Below are positions 50,191 to 59,931 of a DNA stretch of 63,957 nt, one piece after another; positions within the stretch are counted from its first letter, which is position 1, and each line of letters starts with the position of its first letter. Source of the stretch: Neobacillus mesonae (GTDB lineage Bacteria; Bacillota; Bacilli; Paenibacillales; Paenibacillaceae); contig JAMBOW010000012.1 in NCBI GenBank assembly GCA_023715865.1, forward strand, positions 1 to 63,957, given 5' to 3'. The translations under genes and the position numbers were made by a program. The notes below the pieces were generated by a model. That model did no database searches and was not told the origin of the DNA. It saw only the letters and a list, made by a program, of their open reading frames with translations.

Positions 50191-51075
50191 ATGGATAACA
50201 ACAAGAAGGACTACTTGGTGCGCGGTACAGCGCTTGGCGGACGTGTGCGCGCTTTTGCCGTCAGCACAACAAACTTGGTGGAAGAACTCCGCAGAAGACA
50301 CGATACATTCCCAGTTGTAACGGCGGCTTTGGGGCGAACGGTTACAGCGGCAGCTATAATGGGTGCAATGCTCAAAGGCGAAGAGAAATTAACTATACAG
50401 GTAAAAGGTGATGGCCCAGTCGGACAAATCGTTGCCGATGCGAATGCAAAGGGAGAGGTTCGAGGCTACGTAAATGAACCCCATATTCACCTCCCGAGTA
50501 ACAGCATGGGTAAACTGGATGTAGCCGGTGCCGTTGGTACTGAAGGATACATCCACGTCATCAAGGACTTGGGCTTAAAGGAGCCTTACCGTGGCAGCAT
50601 TCCGATTGTTTCGGGTGAGCTTGGCGAAGACTTTACCTACTATTTTGCAACCTCGGAACAGACTCCGTCTGCAGTGGGACTTGGAGTTCTTGTAGACACG
50701 GACAACTCAGTCATCGTAGCTGGCGGTTTTATCGTACAGCTGCTGCCAGGGTTAAGCGATGATGAAATTACAGTGATTGAGAAAGCGATTGGAACCCTGC
50801 CTCCTGTAACGACACTGCTTGATCAGGGTCTTGAGGTTGAAGATATGTTACGCAAGATTTTACCTGATGTCGAGATTCACGATCATATGGATATTGTGTT
50901 TAAATGCCAATGCTCACGCGAGCGTGTAGAACAAACCCTTGTTTCTTTGGGAGAAGAGGAACTGACGAACTTGATTGAAGAGGGACAAGCAGAAGTCGTA
51001 TGTCATTTTTGCAATGAGGCTTATCAATTCGGGAAAGAGGATCTTGAAGCGATTCTAGAGCAAGCCAAAAGCTAA
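50191..51075 (+). CDS. hslO: Hsp33 redox-regulated chaperone
   Basis: Holdase chaperone switched on by oxidation. The 294 residues have the N-terminal folding domain (DYLVRGTALGGRVRAFA) and a C-terminal zinc switch with CxC (near residues 238-240) and CxxC (near 271-274), the four reactive cysteines. ATG 50191; AAAGGGGAGG lies 13 nt upstream. Follows coaX as in Bacillus. Confidence 0.95.
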   Translation: MDNNKKDYLVRGTALGGRVRAFAVSTTNLVEELRRRHDTFPVVTAALGRTVTAAAIMGAMLKGEEKLTIQVKGDGPVGQIVADANAKGEVRGYVNEPHIHLPSNSMGKLDVAGAVGTEGYIHVIKDLGLKEPYRGSIPIVSGELGEDFTYYFATSEQTPSAVGLGVLVDTDNSVIVAGGFIVQLLPGLSDDEITVIEKAIGTLPPVTTLLDQGLEVEDMLRKILPDVEIHDHMDIVFKCQCSRERVEQTLVSLGEEELTNLIEEGQAEVVCHFCNEAYQFGKEDLEAILEQAKS

Positions 51076-51100
51076 TCCGTTATGGGGTAGATGAGATGGG

Positions 51101-52033
51101 ATGAGGAAACGGGAAAAGGGATTATGGGTAACCGTTGTTGTTCTGAGCGTAGGGGTCATCATGATGGGGACCTTTATTCTTCAGGGGATGGGCACTGCTT
51201 CTAATGAAGGGGATCGGCAAAATGAAGAAGCCGTTGCCAAAATTGCCGGACAGGTGATTAATGAGAAAGAATGGGTTGATGTGCTTAAGACAAGGTACGG
51301 TAAAAATATCCTGACTGAAATGCTGAATCGTCTAGCTGTTCTAGAGGAAGCCAAGGAAAAAGGGTTAACCATTACCGAAGCAGAAGTAAATGCTGAACTT
51401 GCCGAGACGATGGAAGGCTATACTTCGGAAGAAGCATTTTATAAAGAGATGCTCACCCAGTTTGGCCTCAGTACAGAAGATTTGAAGGCAGAAGCAACCT
51501 ATCACATCCTTTTAGAGAAAATTGCAACTGATGGTATTGAGGTAAATGATGCAGAAGTGGAGCAATACTATGAAGAGCATCAGGACAGCTACACTCCAAA
51601 ACGACAGTATGATCTTTCAATGATCCAAGTTAATGATAGGGAGACAGCAGAGCTTATCTTTTCACGTCTTGAGCAGGGCGAGAGCTTCGAGTCACTTGCC
51701 ATGGAGCTTTCTACAGATGAATATAGCAAGGAAACCGAGGGCAGACTTGGACTTATCGATGAAGATGATCCTTTTCAGCCTAAGGAAATGATGGATGTTG
51801 CCAAGGAGCTCGAGGTTGGGGAGGCAGCAGGACCTCTTCTCATCGATGGATCCTATGTCATTATCCGCCTAAATGATATTAATGAAGAGAATGCCATAAC
51901 TCGTGAGCAGGCGATGGACGAAATTCGTCGAATGCTTGCGCTAAGCGAGGCTGGTCCGCTCTCTGAGGTAGAGAAGAGACTTCGCGATAAATATGGAGCA
52001 GAGGTTCTGGCAGATCTTGAAAAAGCCTCCTAA
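51101..52033 (+). CDS. yacD: membrane-anchored parvulin-type isomerase (YacD)
   Basis: A 310-residue foldase. One N-terminal membrane anchor (about 7-30) and no lipobox, a SurA-like helical segment, and a PpiC domain (about 160-260) with QYDLSMIQVN and LGLIDEDDPF. Its place between hslO and cysK is that of YacD. It is the second parvulin-like protein of the window and shares no close sequence with the first. Confidence 0.87.
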   Translation: MRKREKGLWVTVVVLSVGVIMMGTFILQGMGTASNEGDRQNEEAVAKIAGQVINEKEWVDVLKTRYGKNILTEMLNRLAVLEEAKEKGLTITEAEVNAELAETMEGYTSEEAFYKEMLTQFGLSTEDLKAEATYHILLEKIATDGIEVNDAEVEQYYEEHQDSYTPKRQYDLSMIQVNDRETAELIFSRLEQGESFESLAMELSTDEYSKETEGRLGLIDEDDPFQPKEMMDVAKELEVGEAAGPLLIDGSYVIIRLNDINEENAITREQAMDEIRRMLALSEAGPLSEVEKRLRDKYGAEVLADLEKAS

Positions 52034-52064
52034 ACAAGGATGGATTTCATACGCGAGGCATACA

Positions 52065-52111
52065 ATATACTTTGACGACGGGCGAAAGTCCCAAGTCAAA
52101 GTATTTTTTTT
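52065..52111 (+). terminator. terminator after yacD
   Basis: ATACTTTGAC pairs with GTCAAAGTAT around a partly paired GC-rich loop; eight T follow. Confidence 0.92.
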
Positions 52112-52119
52112 GAGCAATA

Positions 52120-52148
52120 TTGACAAGTAAGCTCAAGGTTGATAATAT
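52120..52148 (+). promoter_or_regulatory. sigma-A promoter of cysK
   Basis: TTGACA (52120-52125) and TAATAT (52143-52148), 17 nt apart. The leader to cysK is about 180 nt; I see no riboswitch in it, only AT-rich sequence and an AAGGAGG site. Confidence 0.8.
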
Positions 52149-52158
52149 TAAAAAAGAA

Positions 52159-52181
52159 ATACCTACTGTTTTAGTCGGAAA
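52159..52181 (+). promoter_or_regulatory. candidate CymR-type operator at the cysK start site
   Basis: CCTACT-N5-AGTCGG at 52162-52178 is an inverted repeat in an AT-rich frame, placed just after the -10 at the expected transcription start. It resembles the CymR (cysteine metabolism repressor) box. Assignment rests on pattern and on cysK being a standard target. Confidence 0.5.
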
Positions 52182-52337
52182 TATATCCATATTTTTTATT
52201 CAAACTGTATGAATTCGGTTTTGTGGCCTCTTGAGCGTTACAAAATCCGGTCATTTTAACAGCCTAGAATCTATATTCATGTCTAAGAAGCAGCAGCATT
52301 CTTTATATCTTATCTATCTCAAGGAGGTCAATTTATC

Positions 52338-53276
52338 ATGGCTAAAGTTGTCAATAACGTTACTGAACTGATCGGAGACACACCGCTTGTGCGTCTAAAT
52401 CGAGTTGTTCCTGAGGGCAGCGCAGAAGTGTACGTTAAGCTTGAATATCAAAACCCAGGAGCAAGCGTTAAAGACCGTATTGCGATTAGTATGGTAGAAG
52501 AAGCGGAGAAGCAAGGCCGTATCAAGCAGGGTGATGCAATTGTTGAAGCAACGAGCGGCAACACAGGTATTGGCTTGGCGATGGTAGCTGCAGCTAAAGG
52601 ATATCGTGTAATTATTGTTATGCCTGAAACAATGAGTTTGGAGCGTCGCAATCTGCTTCGTGCTTACGGTGCAGAACTGGTACTGACTCCGGGTGCGGAA
52701 GGTATGAACGGAGCGGTTAAGAAAGCAGAAGAAATCGTAAAAGAAAATCCGAACTATTTCATGGCTGAACAGTTCAAGAACAAAGCGAACGTGAAAATTC
52801 ACCGTGAAACAACAGGACCTGAGATTGTAGAAGCGATCGGTTCCATCGGCGGAACATTGGACGCATTCATTGCAGGTATCGGTACCGGCGGTACAATTAC
52901 AGGTGCTGGTGAAGTATTGAAAGAAGCCTATCCTGATATTAAAATTGTTGCTGTTGAGCCTGCATCTTCCCCAATTCTTGCTGGAGGATCACCAGGACCG
53001 CACAAAATTCAAGGGATTGGTGCGAACTTCATTCCTGAAATTTTGAATCAAGATATCTACGACGAGATTATCCATATTGAGAATGATGAGGCATTTGAAA
53101 CAGCACGCCAAGTGGCTAAAGAAGAGGGGATCCTTGCGGGTATTTCCTCCGGTGCAGCCATCCGTGCAGCTCTTCAAGTAGCGAAGCAGCTTGGAGAAGG
53201 CAAGCGTGTTGTCGCAATTGTACCAAGTAACGGTGAACGCTACTTGAGCACACCTCTTTATAACTTTGAAGGGTAA
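52338..53276 (+). CDS. cysK: cysteine synthase A
   Basis: O-acetylserine sulfhydrylase making L-cysteine. The 312 residues show NPGASVKDRIA with PLP Lys45, EATSGNTGIGLA, and GTGGTITG (phosphate loop). It also forms the CymR complex in Bacillus. The ATG follows AAGGAGG. Strong terminator downstream. Confidence 0.97.
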   Translation: MAKVVNNVTELIGDTPLVRLNRVVPEGSAEVYVKLEYQNPGASVKDRIAISMVEEAEKQGRIKQGDAIVEATSGNTGIGLAMVAAAKGYRVIIVMPETMSLERRNLLRAYGAELVLTPGAEGMNGAVKKAEEIVKENPNYFMAEQFKNKANVKIHRETTGPEIVEAIGSIGGTLDAFIAGIGTGGTITGAGEVLKEAYPDIKIVAVEPASSPILAGGSPGPHKIQGIGANFIPEILNQDIYDEIIHIENDEAFETARQVAKEEGILAGISSGAAIRAALQVAKQLGEGKRVVAIVPSNGERYLSTPLYNFEG

Positions 53277-53344
53277 GCTGTAGCTTCTCTCTTGTATATA
53301 CGGAATATTACTCATGGCTCTGGCAATGATAAGGGCTGAGGGGC

Positions 53345-53391
53345 AGACCGTAGGCAAACTAACTTAACCTAGTTTGTCTGCGGTCTTTTTC
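53345..53391 (+). terminator. terminator after cysK
   Basis: AGACCGTAGGCAAACT pairs with AGTTTGTCTGCGGTCT (two G-T), then T's. Confidence 0.94.
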
Positions 53392-53510
53392 ATTTGTCTA
53401 CGTTTACGATGAACAAAGAGGCCTAAGAGATGGAAACTCTTTTCAAAAAGAGGCACGCTCTAGTATACTTACAAACAATAGATCAGGCAGTTGGAGGATA
53501 GAGATTTTAC

Positions 53511-55100
53511 ATGAAAAAAGTAATTACGACTTATGATCGCTGGCAGGTCTGGAATACAGAGAACTGGACTGTGCTTCCATATGTCATAAGCAAACCTCTT
53601 CCTGAAGGGGCCAAGCTTAGCTCGTGGAAACCTGCGTGGGAGCAGGCTTCCCCTTATGCATTTGTAATGGAGAGCGGCAAGGACGGCAGATACACCTATT
53701 TAGGGCTGGAGCCCGAGTCCGTCATTACAGGCAAAGGCAGTAAAGCAAAGATAGAACAATTGACGATGCAGACAGGTGATGAGCAGTTCACCAAGGTCAT
53801 GGAAGGTGCCCCTCTGCCTATTCTTGAAGAATGGCTCAGCCCATACAAGGCTCCTCAGGTTGATGGCATTCCTCCATTCTCAGGCGGTATTGTCGGCTAT
53901 TTGAGCTATGATATTGCCCGCTCGCTTGAGAAGCTGCCAAATATAGCGAAGGATGACCCTGAGCTTCCGGATTATATGTGGATGCGATTTGATGAGGTAT
54001 GGATGCTCGATCATGAGAACGAAATGTTATACTGTGCTGTCCATGTGCTGATGCAAGAGGATTCCTCCCTTGAAGAACAATTCCATGAAGCAGAAATCAG
54101 GGCAGAACACATGCTGTTAAAGGCTGAGGGGTTTATTAATGCTGCTAATGCTTCGAAGTACAAGGAAGAAGTGGAACAGCGGTTAAAGCGGATCGAGCAG
54201 GCCGAGAAGCAGGGAGACGCGTCTGTTGATGTCACAGCAGATTGGGATTCTTCCTTTGCCCAGAGTTCATTTGAAGAGGCCGTTCGTAAGGTTCAGCGTT
54301 ATATCAGTCAAGGCGATGTGTTCCAAGTAAACCTGTCTCTTCGTCAGCAAAAAAAGCTTCATACTTCGCCGGAAGATGTATACGAATGGCTTCGCGTGCT
54401 CAACCCTTCTCCATATATGGGATATGTTCGCACGCCTGAATTTGAGCTGGTCAGCGGATCTCCTGAACTGCTGGTGAAGCTGGATCACGGACAAGTTGTA
54501 GCAAGGCCGATTGCCGGTACAAGGCGCAGAGGAACAACACCTGAAGAAGACCGGAAAATGGCTGACGAGCTGCTGCATACAGAGAAAGAGCGGGCAGAGC
54601 ACATTATGCTCGTTGATCTGGAAAGAAATGATATTGGCCGCGTCGCAAAGTATGGTTCCGTCAGAGTGCCTGAGCTAATGACAATCGAATATTACTCTCA
54701 TGTCATGCACCTTGTGTCCCAAGTGGAAGGCACAATTGCAGATGGTAAAAATGCATTCGATGTTATCGCAGCTGCTTTCCCGGGAGGCACCATCACAGGT
54801 GCGCCTAAGGTACGTACAATGGAAATTATCGAAGAGCTGGAGCCTGTCCGACGGGGACCTTATACAGGTTCGATCGGCTGGATCGGCTACCATGGGGATA
54901 TGGAGCTGAATATTGTTATTAGGACCTTGACGGTAGCAGATGGAATAGGTTACATTCAGGCCGGGGCGGGTATTGTTATTGATTCAGATCCTTACCGGGA
55001 GTACAGGGAATCAAAGAACAAGGCACGCGCCGTCATGAAGGCGGTACAATACAGTGAAGAAGCTGCTTTAGAGCAGTCAGAGCGTTATATTAAAGCATAG
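53511..55100 (+). CDS. pabB: aminodeoxychorismate synthase component I
   Basis: Turns chorismate and ammonia into 4-amino-4-deoxychorismate for folate. The 529 residues have the N-terminal TrpE-like domain and the chorismate-binding domain with PIAGTRRRG, ELLHTEKERAEHIMLVDLERND, FPGGTITGAPK and IGYIQAGAGIV. Start ATG 53511 after GGAGG. Opens the pab-fol operon. Confidence 0.94.
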   Translation: MKKVITTYDRWQVWNTENWTVLPYVISKPLPEGAKLSSWKPAWEQASPYAFVMESGKDGRYTYLGLEPESVITGKGSKAKIEQLTMQTGDEQFTKVMEGAPLPILEEWLSPYKAPQVDGIPPFSGGIVGYLSYDIARSLEKLPNIAKDDPELPDYMWMRFDEVWMLDHENEMLYCAVHVLMQEDSSLEEQFHEAEIRAEHMLLKAEGFINAANASKYKEEVEQRLKRIEQAEKQGDASVDVTADWDSSFAQSSFEEAVRKVQRYISQGDVFQVNLSLRQQKKLHTSPEDVYEWLRVLNPSPYMGYVRTPEFELVSGSPELLVKLDHGQVVARPIAGTRRRGTTPEEDRKMADELLHTEKERAEHIMLVDLERNDIGRVAKYGSVRVPELMTIEYYSHVMHLVSQVEGTIADGKNAFDVIAAAFPGGTITGAPKVRTMEIIEELEPVRRGPYTGSIGWIGYHGDMELNIVIRTLTVADGIGYIQAGAGIVIDSDPYREYRESKNKARAVMKAVQYSEEAALEQSERYIKA

Positions 55101-55132
55101 CTGAGAAGAGATTAGAGGAGGTTAATTAAATT

Positions 55133-55711
55133 ATGATTCTAGTTATTGATAATTATGATTCTTTTACGTATAACCTCGTACAGTATTTAGGTGAGCTAGG
55201 TGAGGAAATTGAGGTTCGAAGAAACGACGAAATTGACCTTAAAGGCATTGAGGCGCTTGCGCCGAATCATATATTGATTTCGCCGGGCCCATGTACCCCG
55301 AATGAAGCAGGGATCAGCCTGGATGTGCTGACGCACTTTAAAGGTGAAATTCCGATCTTTGGTGTATGTCTTGGACATCAGGCGATAGGTCAGGCATTTG
55401 GAGGGAAGGTCATTAGAGCAGAACGGCTCATGCATGGCAAGACTTCTCCTATTCATCATGAAGGACAATCGGTGTTTGAAGGTCTGCCGACACCTTTTAC
55501 AGCGACAAGATATCATTCCCTTCTGGTAGAGCGTGACAGCTTGCCGGACTGCCTGGAAATCACGGCGGAAACGGAAGAGGGAGAGATCATGGGTCTACGG
55601 CATAAAGAGTACCCGATTGAGGGTGTGCAGTTCCATCCTGAATCGATTGTCACTGACTATGGACATCAGATGCTGCGCAATTTTCTACGCACCAAGAAGC
55701 AGCGGGTATAA
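55133..55711 (+). CDS. pabA: glutamine amidotransferase PabA/TrpG
   Basis: Supplies ammonia from glutamine to PabB and, in Bacillus, also to TrpE. The 192 residues contain the triad: Cys in GVCLGHQAIGQ (near 79), and His/Glu in VQFHPESI (near 167-172). AGAGGAGG precedes the ATG. pabC starts 1 nt after its stop. Confidence 0.95.
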   Translation: MILVIDNYDSFTYNLVQYLGELGEEIEVRRNDEIDLKGIEALAPNHILISPGPCTPNEAGISLDVLTHFKGEIPIFGVCLGHQAIGQAFGGKVIRAERLMHGKTSPIHHEGQSVFEGLPTPFTATRYHSLLVERDSLPDCLEITAETEEGEIMGLRHKEYPIEGVQFHPESIVTDYGHQMLRNFLRTKKQRV

Positions 55712-55712
55712 A

Positions 55713-56651
55713 ATGAAATATGCTATTTTTAATGGAGAATTGATTGATTTGAAGCAAGCCGCGATCCCTGTAATGGATCACGGCTTCTTGTATGGCATCG
55801 GTTTATTTGAGACCTTTCGTACATATCAGGGGATCCCATCTTTATTGGAACACCATTTGAAGCGAATGAGTGAAGGATGCAAGGAGCTGGGTATTCCTTT
55901 TACGCCTGATCCTGATAAGATTACACATTTGGTCAGCAAGCTGCTCAGGGCAAATGAACTTCAGGATGGTTATATCCGCTATACCGTCTCTGCAGGCGAA
56001 GAGCTGCTGGGACTTCCGCCGGGAAACTATTCAATGCCGAATCACATTATTTTCGCTAAATCATTACCTGAGATGTCTGAAGATTGGTATGAGAAAGGCA
56101 AAGCACTGCAGCTCCTTCGCATAAGGCGGAATACACCAGAGGGCAGTGTGCGTTATAAATCGCTGCATTATATGAATAATATTTTGGCGAAGCGGGAGCT
56201 TATGCAGTATGAGCGGGCGGTTCAGAAGCAAGCGGAAGGACTAATGCTCACACAGGAAGGGCATCTTGCAGAAGGAATGGTCAGCAATCTGTTTTTCGTT
56301 AAAGAACGTACAGTCTACACCCCGGAGCTGTCGACCGGCATTTTGCCGGGCATTACGAGAGAAGCTGTGCTGGAGGTTTGCCAAGAATTGAATGTTCAAG
56401 TGAATGAGGGACGGTTTACTTGGGAGCAGCTGCGCTGTGCTGACGAAATTTTTATGACAAGCTCTATTCAGGAACTCGTTCCGATTACAACACTGTTAGA
56501 TCTGCCGGATGATGAGAAGTTACGGGGCAAAGCAGCATCAAGTGAAGCTGGAGCTTTGTCGGTGGTATCCAATGGACGGATGGGTCCTGTGACGAGAAGG
56601 CTGTTAAATCTATATCGAATAAAGGCGGGTAGGAGAGATGTTACAACCTAG
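55713..56651 (+). CDS. pabC: aminodeoxychorismate lyase
   Basis: PLP-dependent fold-type IV enzyme that splits aminodeoxychorismate to p-aminobenzoate and pyruvate. The 312 residues include MDHGFLYGIGLFETFRTY, VRYKSLHYMNN with the PLP lysine, and EGMVSNLFFV. ATG 55713 lies directly after pabA; no separate binding-site gap. It overlaps folP by 14 nt. Confidence 0.94.
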   Translation: MKYAIFNGELIDLKQAAIPVMDHGFLYGIGLFETFRTYQGIPSLLEHHLKRMSEGCKELGIPFTPDPDKITHLVSKLLRANELQDGYIRYTVSAGEELLGLPPGNYSMPNHIIFAKSLPEMSEDWYEKGKALQLLRIRRNTPEGSVRYKSLHYMNNILAKRELMQYERAVQKQAEGLMLTQEGHLAEGMVSNLFFVKERTVYTPELSTGILPGITREAVLEVCQELNVQVNEGRFTWEQLRCADEIFMTSSIQELVPITTLLDLPDDEKLRGKAASSEAGALSVVSNGRMGPVTRRLLNLYRIKAGRRDVTT

Positions 56652-57495
56652 AATATATAAGCGTACGTATCAAAAGGGAGAAATGAAGCTTACGCTCGGT
56701 GAAAGAACACTCATTATGGGGATTGTGAACGTAACGCCCGACTCCTTTTCCGATGGCGGCAGGTACTATGAGGTAGAGCATGCTGTATCCCATGCGCTTG
56801 ATCTATATGAACAAGGCGCAGATATGATCGATATCGGAGGAGAATCAACACGTCCTGGTCATACTGTCATCAGCGATGAAGAAGAAATTGCGCGGATCGT
56901 CCCTGTTATCAAAGCCATATCTGAGCGCGCTCCTCATATTCCGCTATCCATTGATACATATAAGTCAGGGGTAGCGAGAGCTGCCATTGAAGCAGGGGCT
57001 CATATTATTAATGATATTTGGGGTTGTAAGGCTGATCCGCTGATGGCTCCTCTGGCAAAAGAGCTGGGTTGTCCGATCATCCTTATGCATAACAGGGACA
57101 ATAAGGACTATAAGGATTTTGTAAGTGATGCGCTGCATGATGTACAGGAGAGCATTGATCTTGCCTTAGCGGCAGGGGTAGATAAGAACAACATTATTCT
57201 TGACCCTGGCATCGGTTTTGCAAAAACCTACGAACATAATTTATTGATGATGACTGCCCTTGAGGATTTGGCAAACTTAGGCTACCCGGTACTGCTTGCG
57301 ACATCACGTAAAAGATTTATCCGCAATACATTAAATCTGCCTGTTGATGATTTGGTTGAAGGGACGGCAGCCACAGTTGCTTTCGGCATAGCGCAGGGGT
57401 CACAAATCGTTCGGGTACATGATGTAGCGAAGATTAAGCGGACGGTAGATATGTGTGATGCCATGCTGTATCAAGCTATAAAGGAGATGACATAA
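56638..57495 (+). CDS. folP: dihydropteroate synthase
   Basis: Joins p-aminobenzoate with hydroxymethyl-dihydropterin pyrophosphate; the sulfonamide target. The 285 residues have IMGIVNVTPDSFSDGG, MIDIGGESTRPG, SIDTYKSGVA and IILDPGIGFAKT. GTAGGAGAG is the binding site inside pabC. Its stop overlaps folB by one base. Confidence 0.96.
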   Translation: MLQPRIYKRTYQKGEMKLTLGERTLIMGIVNVTPDSFSDGGRYYEVEHAVSHALDLYEQGADMIDIGGESTRPGHTVISDEEEIARIVPVIKAISERAPHIPLSIDTYKSGVARAAIEAGAHIINDIWGCKADPLMAPLAKELGCPIILMHNRDNKDYKDFVSDALHDVQESIDLALAAGVDKNNIILDPGIGFAKTYEHNLLMMTALEDLANLGYPVLLATSRKRFIRNTLNLPVDDLVEGTAATVAFGIAQGSQIVRVHDVAKIKRTVDMCDAMLYQAIKEMT

Positions 57496-57863
57496 TGGAT
57501 AAAATGAAGCTGCACCGGATGGAGTATTTCGGATATCATGGTGTATTTGAAGAGGAACGCAAGCTGGGCCAGCGCTTCTATATTGATCTTGAGCTGGATA
57601 TGGATCTGCAGGAAGCGGGAAGCAGCGATGATTTAAATAAGACGATTAATTATGCAGAAATTCATGCACTAGTAAAGGATATTGTTGAGAATAAATCGTT
57701 CCAGTTAATTGAAGCTTTAGGCGAATATATTGCATCTTCGCTCCTCGAGACTTATACTAATGTCAATGCGCTTATTGTTAAAGTAACAAAGCCGCACCCT
57801 CCGTTTGACATTCATTTTGGAGGAGTAACTGTAGAACTTCATCGCACTAGGAAAGTGGGATAA
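57495..57863 (+). CDS. folB: dihydroneopterin aldolase
   Basis: Cleaves dihydroneopterin to hydroxymethyl-dihydropterin. The 122 residues show YFGYHGVFEEERKLGQRF with the catalytic Glu and FQLIEALGEYIA. TAATG overlap with folP; folK follows by 6 nt. Confidence 0.95.
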   Translation: MDKMKLHRMEYFGYHGVFEEERKLGQRFYIDLELDMDLQEAGSSDDLNKTINYAEIHALVKDIVENKSFQLIEALGEYIASSLLETYTNVNALIVKVTKPHPPFDIHFGGVTVELHRTRKVG

Positions 57864-57869
57864 CGATTC

Positions 57870-58415
57870 ATGAATGCACACCAAACCTCTGATCCGTCAG
57901 AGGCTTATATTGCTTTAGGGGCTAATTTGGGGGATCGTGAACAAACCCTTTTGACCGCCATCACCCTGCTTAATAAAGACGACCAAGTTAAAGTGATTAA
58001 GTGCTCTGACTTATATGAGACAGATCCTGTTGGATATGTGGACCAGCCTGCCTTTATCAATATGGCGGTTGCTGTAGAGACGACGCTTGCTCCAGAACAG
58101 CTGCTTTCTTTAATGCTGGACATCGAGAAGCAACTGGGAAGAGTTCGTGACATCAGATGGGGTCCAAGAACGGCTGACCTTGACTTGCTGTGGTACACAG
58201 GCATAGAAATGAATACGGAACAGCTCATATTGCCTCACCCGAGAATGGGGGAGCGAGCTTTTGTGCTTGTTCCTCTGTCAGATGTTATAACTCCGCAATC
58301 GGGAGATATTTTTACTTATGTACAAACAGCTCTTGAGAGACTGGATGAAAGGGATGGAATACAGCGGTGGAAAACATGCAACTGGCCCGACGAATCCGCG
58401 CTTTCCGAAAATTAA
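57870..58415 (+). CDS. folK: hydroxymethyl-dihydropterin pyrophosphokinase
   Basis: Pyrophosphorylates hydroxymethyl-dihydropterin with ATP. The 181 residues contain AYIALGANLGDRE, DLYETDPVGYVDQPAFINMAV and RWGPRTADLDLLWY with the metal aspartates. Overlaps the next small gene by 49 nt. Confidence 0.95.
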   Translation: MNAHQTSDPSEAYIALGANLGDREQTLLTAITLLNKDDQVKVIKCSDLYETDPVGYVDQPAFINMAVAVETTLAPEQLLSLMLDIEKQLGRVRDIRWGPRTADLDLLWYTGIEMNTEQLILPHPRMGERAFVLVPLSDVITPQSGDIFTYVQTALERLDERDGIQRWKTCNWPDESALSEN

Positions 58416-58567
58416 AGGGCTATACACAGCAATCACTTGCGGAGCGGTCAGGTATTTCCCTTGCCATGCTGGGCATGTTTGAACGGGGAACCCGTAAGCC
58501 GACTGATGAGCAGCTTGCTGTCATTGCGGAAGCTCTAGAAGTTTCGGTTGCTGAGTTTCAGAGCTAG
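58367..58567 (+). CDS. yazB: small XRE-family regulator YazB
   Basis: A 66-residue helix-turn-helix protein of the Cro/CI (XRE) type: LARRIRAFRKLKGYTQQSLAERSGISLAMLGMFERGTRKP. GTG 58367 or ATG 58376 start. It lies in a different frame over the folK end, as yazB does in Bacillus. Target unknown. Confidence 0.9.
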   Translation: MENMQLARRIRAFRKLKGYTQQSLAERSGISLAMLGMFERGTRKPTDEQLAVIAEALEVSVAEFQS

Positions 58568-58663
58568 CATCCCGAAGTTTTTATAAATAACGTAAAGAAA
58601 AGGTTTTAAACGCTATAGATAGATCCATTCTAGAACAATAGGGAAGGGAGTGAATGAAGTCTC

Positions 58664-59707
58664 ATGCTTAAAATAGCAGATATTGAAATGAAGAACCAGG
58701 TCGTTCTTGCGCCCATGGCCGGAGTCAGCAACCCTGCTTTCCGTCTGATTGCGAAGGAATTCGGTGCAGGGCTCGTATGTGCGGAGATGGTTAGCGATAA
58801 AGGGATACTGAGCGGAAACAAGCGGACACGCGAGATGCTTTTTGTAGATGAACGGGAAAAGCCGCTCAGCTTGCAGATTTTTGGAGGAGACCGTGATACG
58901 CTTGTGGGTGCGGCGAAGGTTGTAGACCAAGAGACAAATGCCGATATTATCGACATTAACATGGGCTGCCCTGCACCAAAAATCAACAAAAGTGATGCCG
59001 GTGCAAAATGGCTGCTTGATCCAAACAAAATTTATGAAATGGTGTCTGCCGTGGTGGATGCTGTATCGAAGCCTGTAACCGTAAAAATGCGTATCGGTTG
59101 GGATCACGATCATGTGTATGCCGTGGAAAATGCACGTGCTGTAGAGAGTGCCGGCGGCAAAGCCATTGCATTGCACGGAAGAACAAGGGAGCAGCTGTAT
59201 ACCGGCTACGCAGATTGGGACATTATAAAGAAAGTCAAGGAATCGGTTTCCATTCCGATTATTGGAAACGGTGATATTTCCTCTCCTGAGGAAGCGAAAC
59301 GCAGACTGGAGGAGTCCGGAGTAGATGGTGTCATGATTGGACGTGCCGCGCTCGGAAACCCTTGGATGCTGTACCGGACAATTGAATATCTGGAGAAAGG
59401 TGTTTTATTGCCAGATCCAGATGCGGAAGAAAAAATTCGTATTGCTATCCTGCATATGGACCGGCTTATTGCGCTTAAAGGAGAGAGTGTCGCTGTACGC
59501 GAAATGCGTAAGCACTTGTCCTGGTATTTGAAAGGGGTAAAAGGCTCTGCTCGTATTAAAGATGCCATTATGGAAGAGACAAAGCGGGATGAAATGGTGT
59601 CCATTCTAATGAATTTCCTAGAGCAGTTGCCTAAAAACGACGTAGGCGATGCAGAGAATCAACAGGAAATCGAGGCAGAAATCGCCGATACGGACTGCGC
59701 GTGTTAA
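58664..59707 (+). CDS. dusB: tRNA-dihydrouridine synthase
   Basis: FMN enzyme that reduces uridines in tRNA D-loops (YacF in Bacillus). The 347 residues show LAPMAGVSNPAFR, NMGCPAPKI with the catalytic Cys, KMRIGWD and IGRAALGNPW. GGAAGGGAG precedes the ATG. The acidic end ADTDCAC is unusual and could bind metal. Confidence 0.94.
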   Translation: MLKIADIEMKNQVVLAPMAGVSNPAFRLIAKEFGAGLVCAEMVSDKGILSGNKRTREMLFVDEREKPLSLQIFGGDRDTLVGAAKVVDQETNADIIDINMGCPAPKINKSDAGAKWLLDPNKIYEMVSAVVDAVSKPVTVKMRIGWDHDHVYAVENARAVESAGGKAIALHGRTREQLYTGYADWDIIKKVKESVSIPIIGNGDISSPEEAKRRLEESGVDGVMIGRAALGNPWMLYRTIEYLEKGVLLPDPDAEEKIRIAILHMDRLIALKGESVAVREMRKHLSWYLKGVKGSARIKDAIMEETKRDEMVSILMNFLEQLPKNDVGDAENQQEIEAEIADTDCAC

Positions 59708-59756
59708 TTATTTGTATAATTTTATATTGATTTCCAGTAAACGCTAGGGGCCAACA

Positions 59757-59785
59757 TTGACTTTTGAATATCGTTCCCCTATAAT
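59757..59785 (+). promoter_or_regulatory. sigma-A promoter of greA
   Basis: TTGACT (59757-59762) and TATAAT (59780-59785), 17 nt apart, 146 nt before greA. The leader is AT-rich, with no clear structure. Confidence 0.85.
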
Positions 59786-59931
59786 TTTTTGGTATAAATT
59801 CGGCAAGAAGCTTTAAAACGAAACTTTACATCAAGAGAACAAGGTGTTCTGTTTTCTGAAGATTTGCATATTGTTTTTACAAGCAATTGAAATGGTTTTA
59901 CATTATTCCCATGACAGGAGAATCGGTTGAG

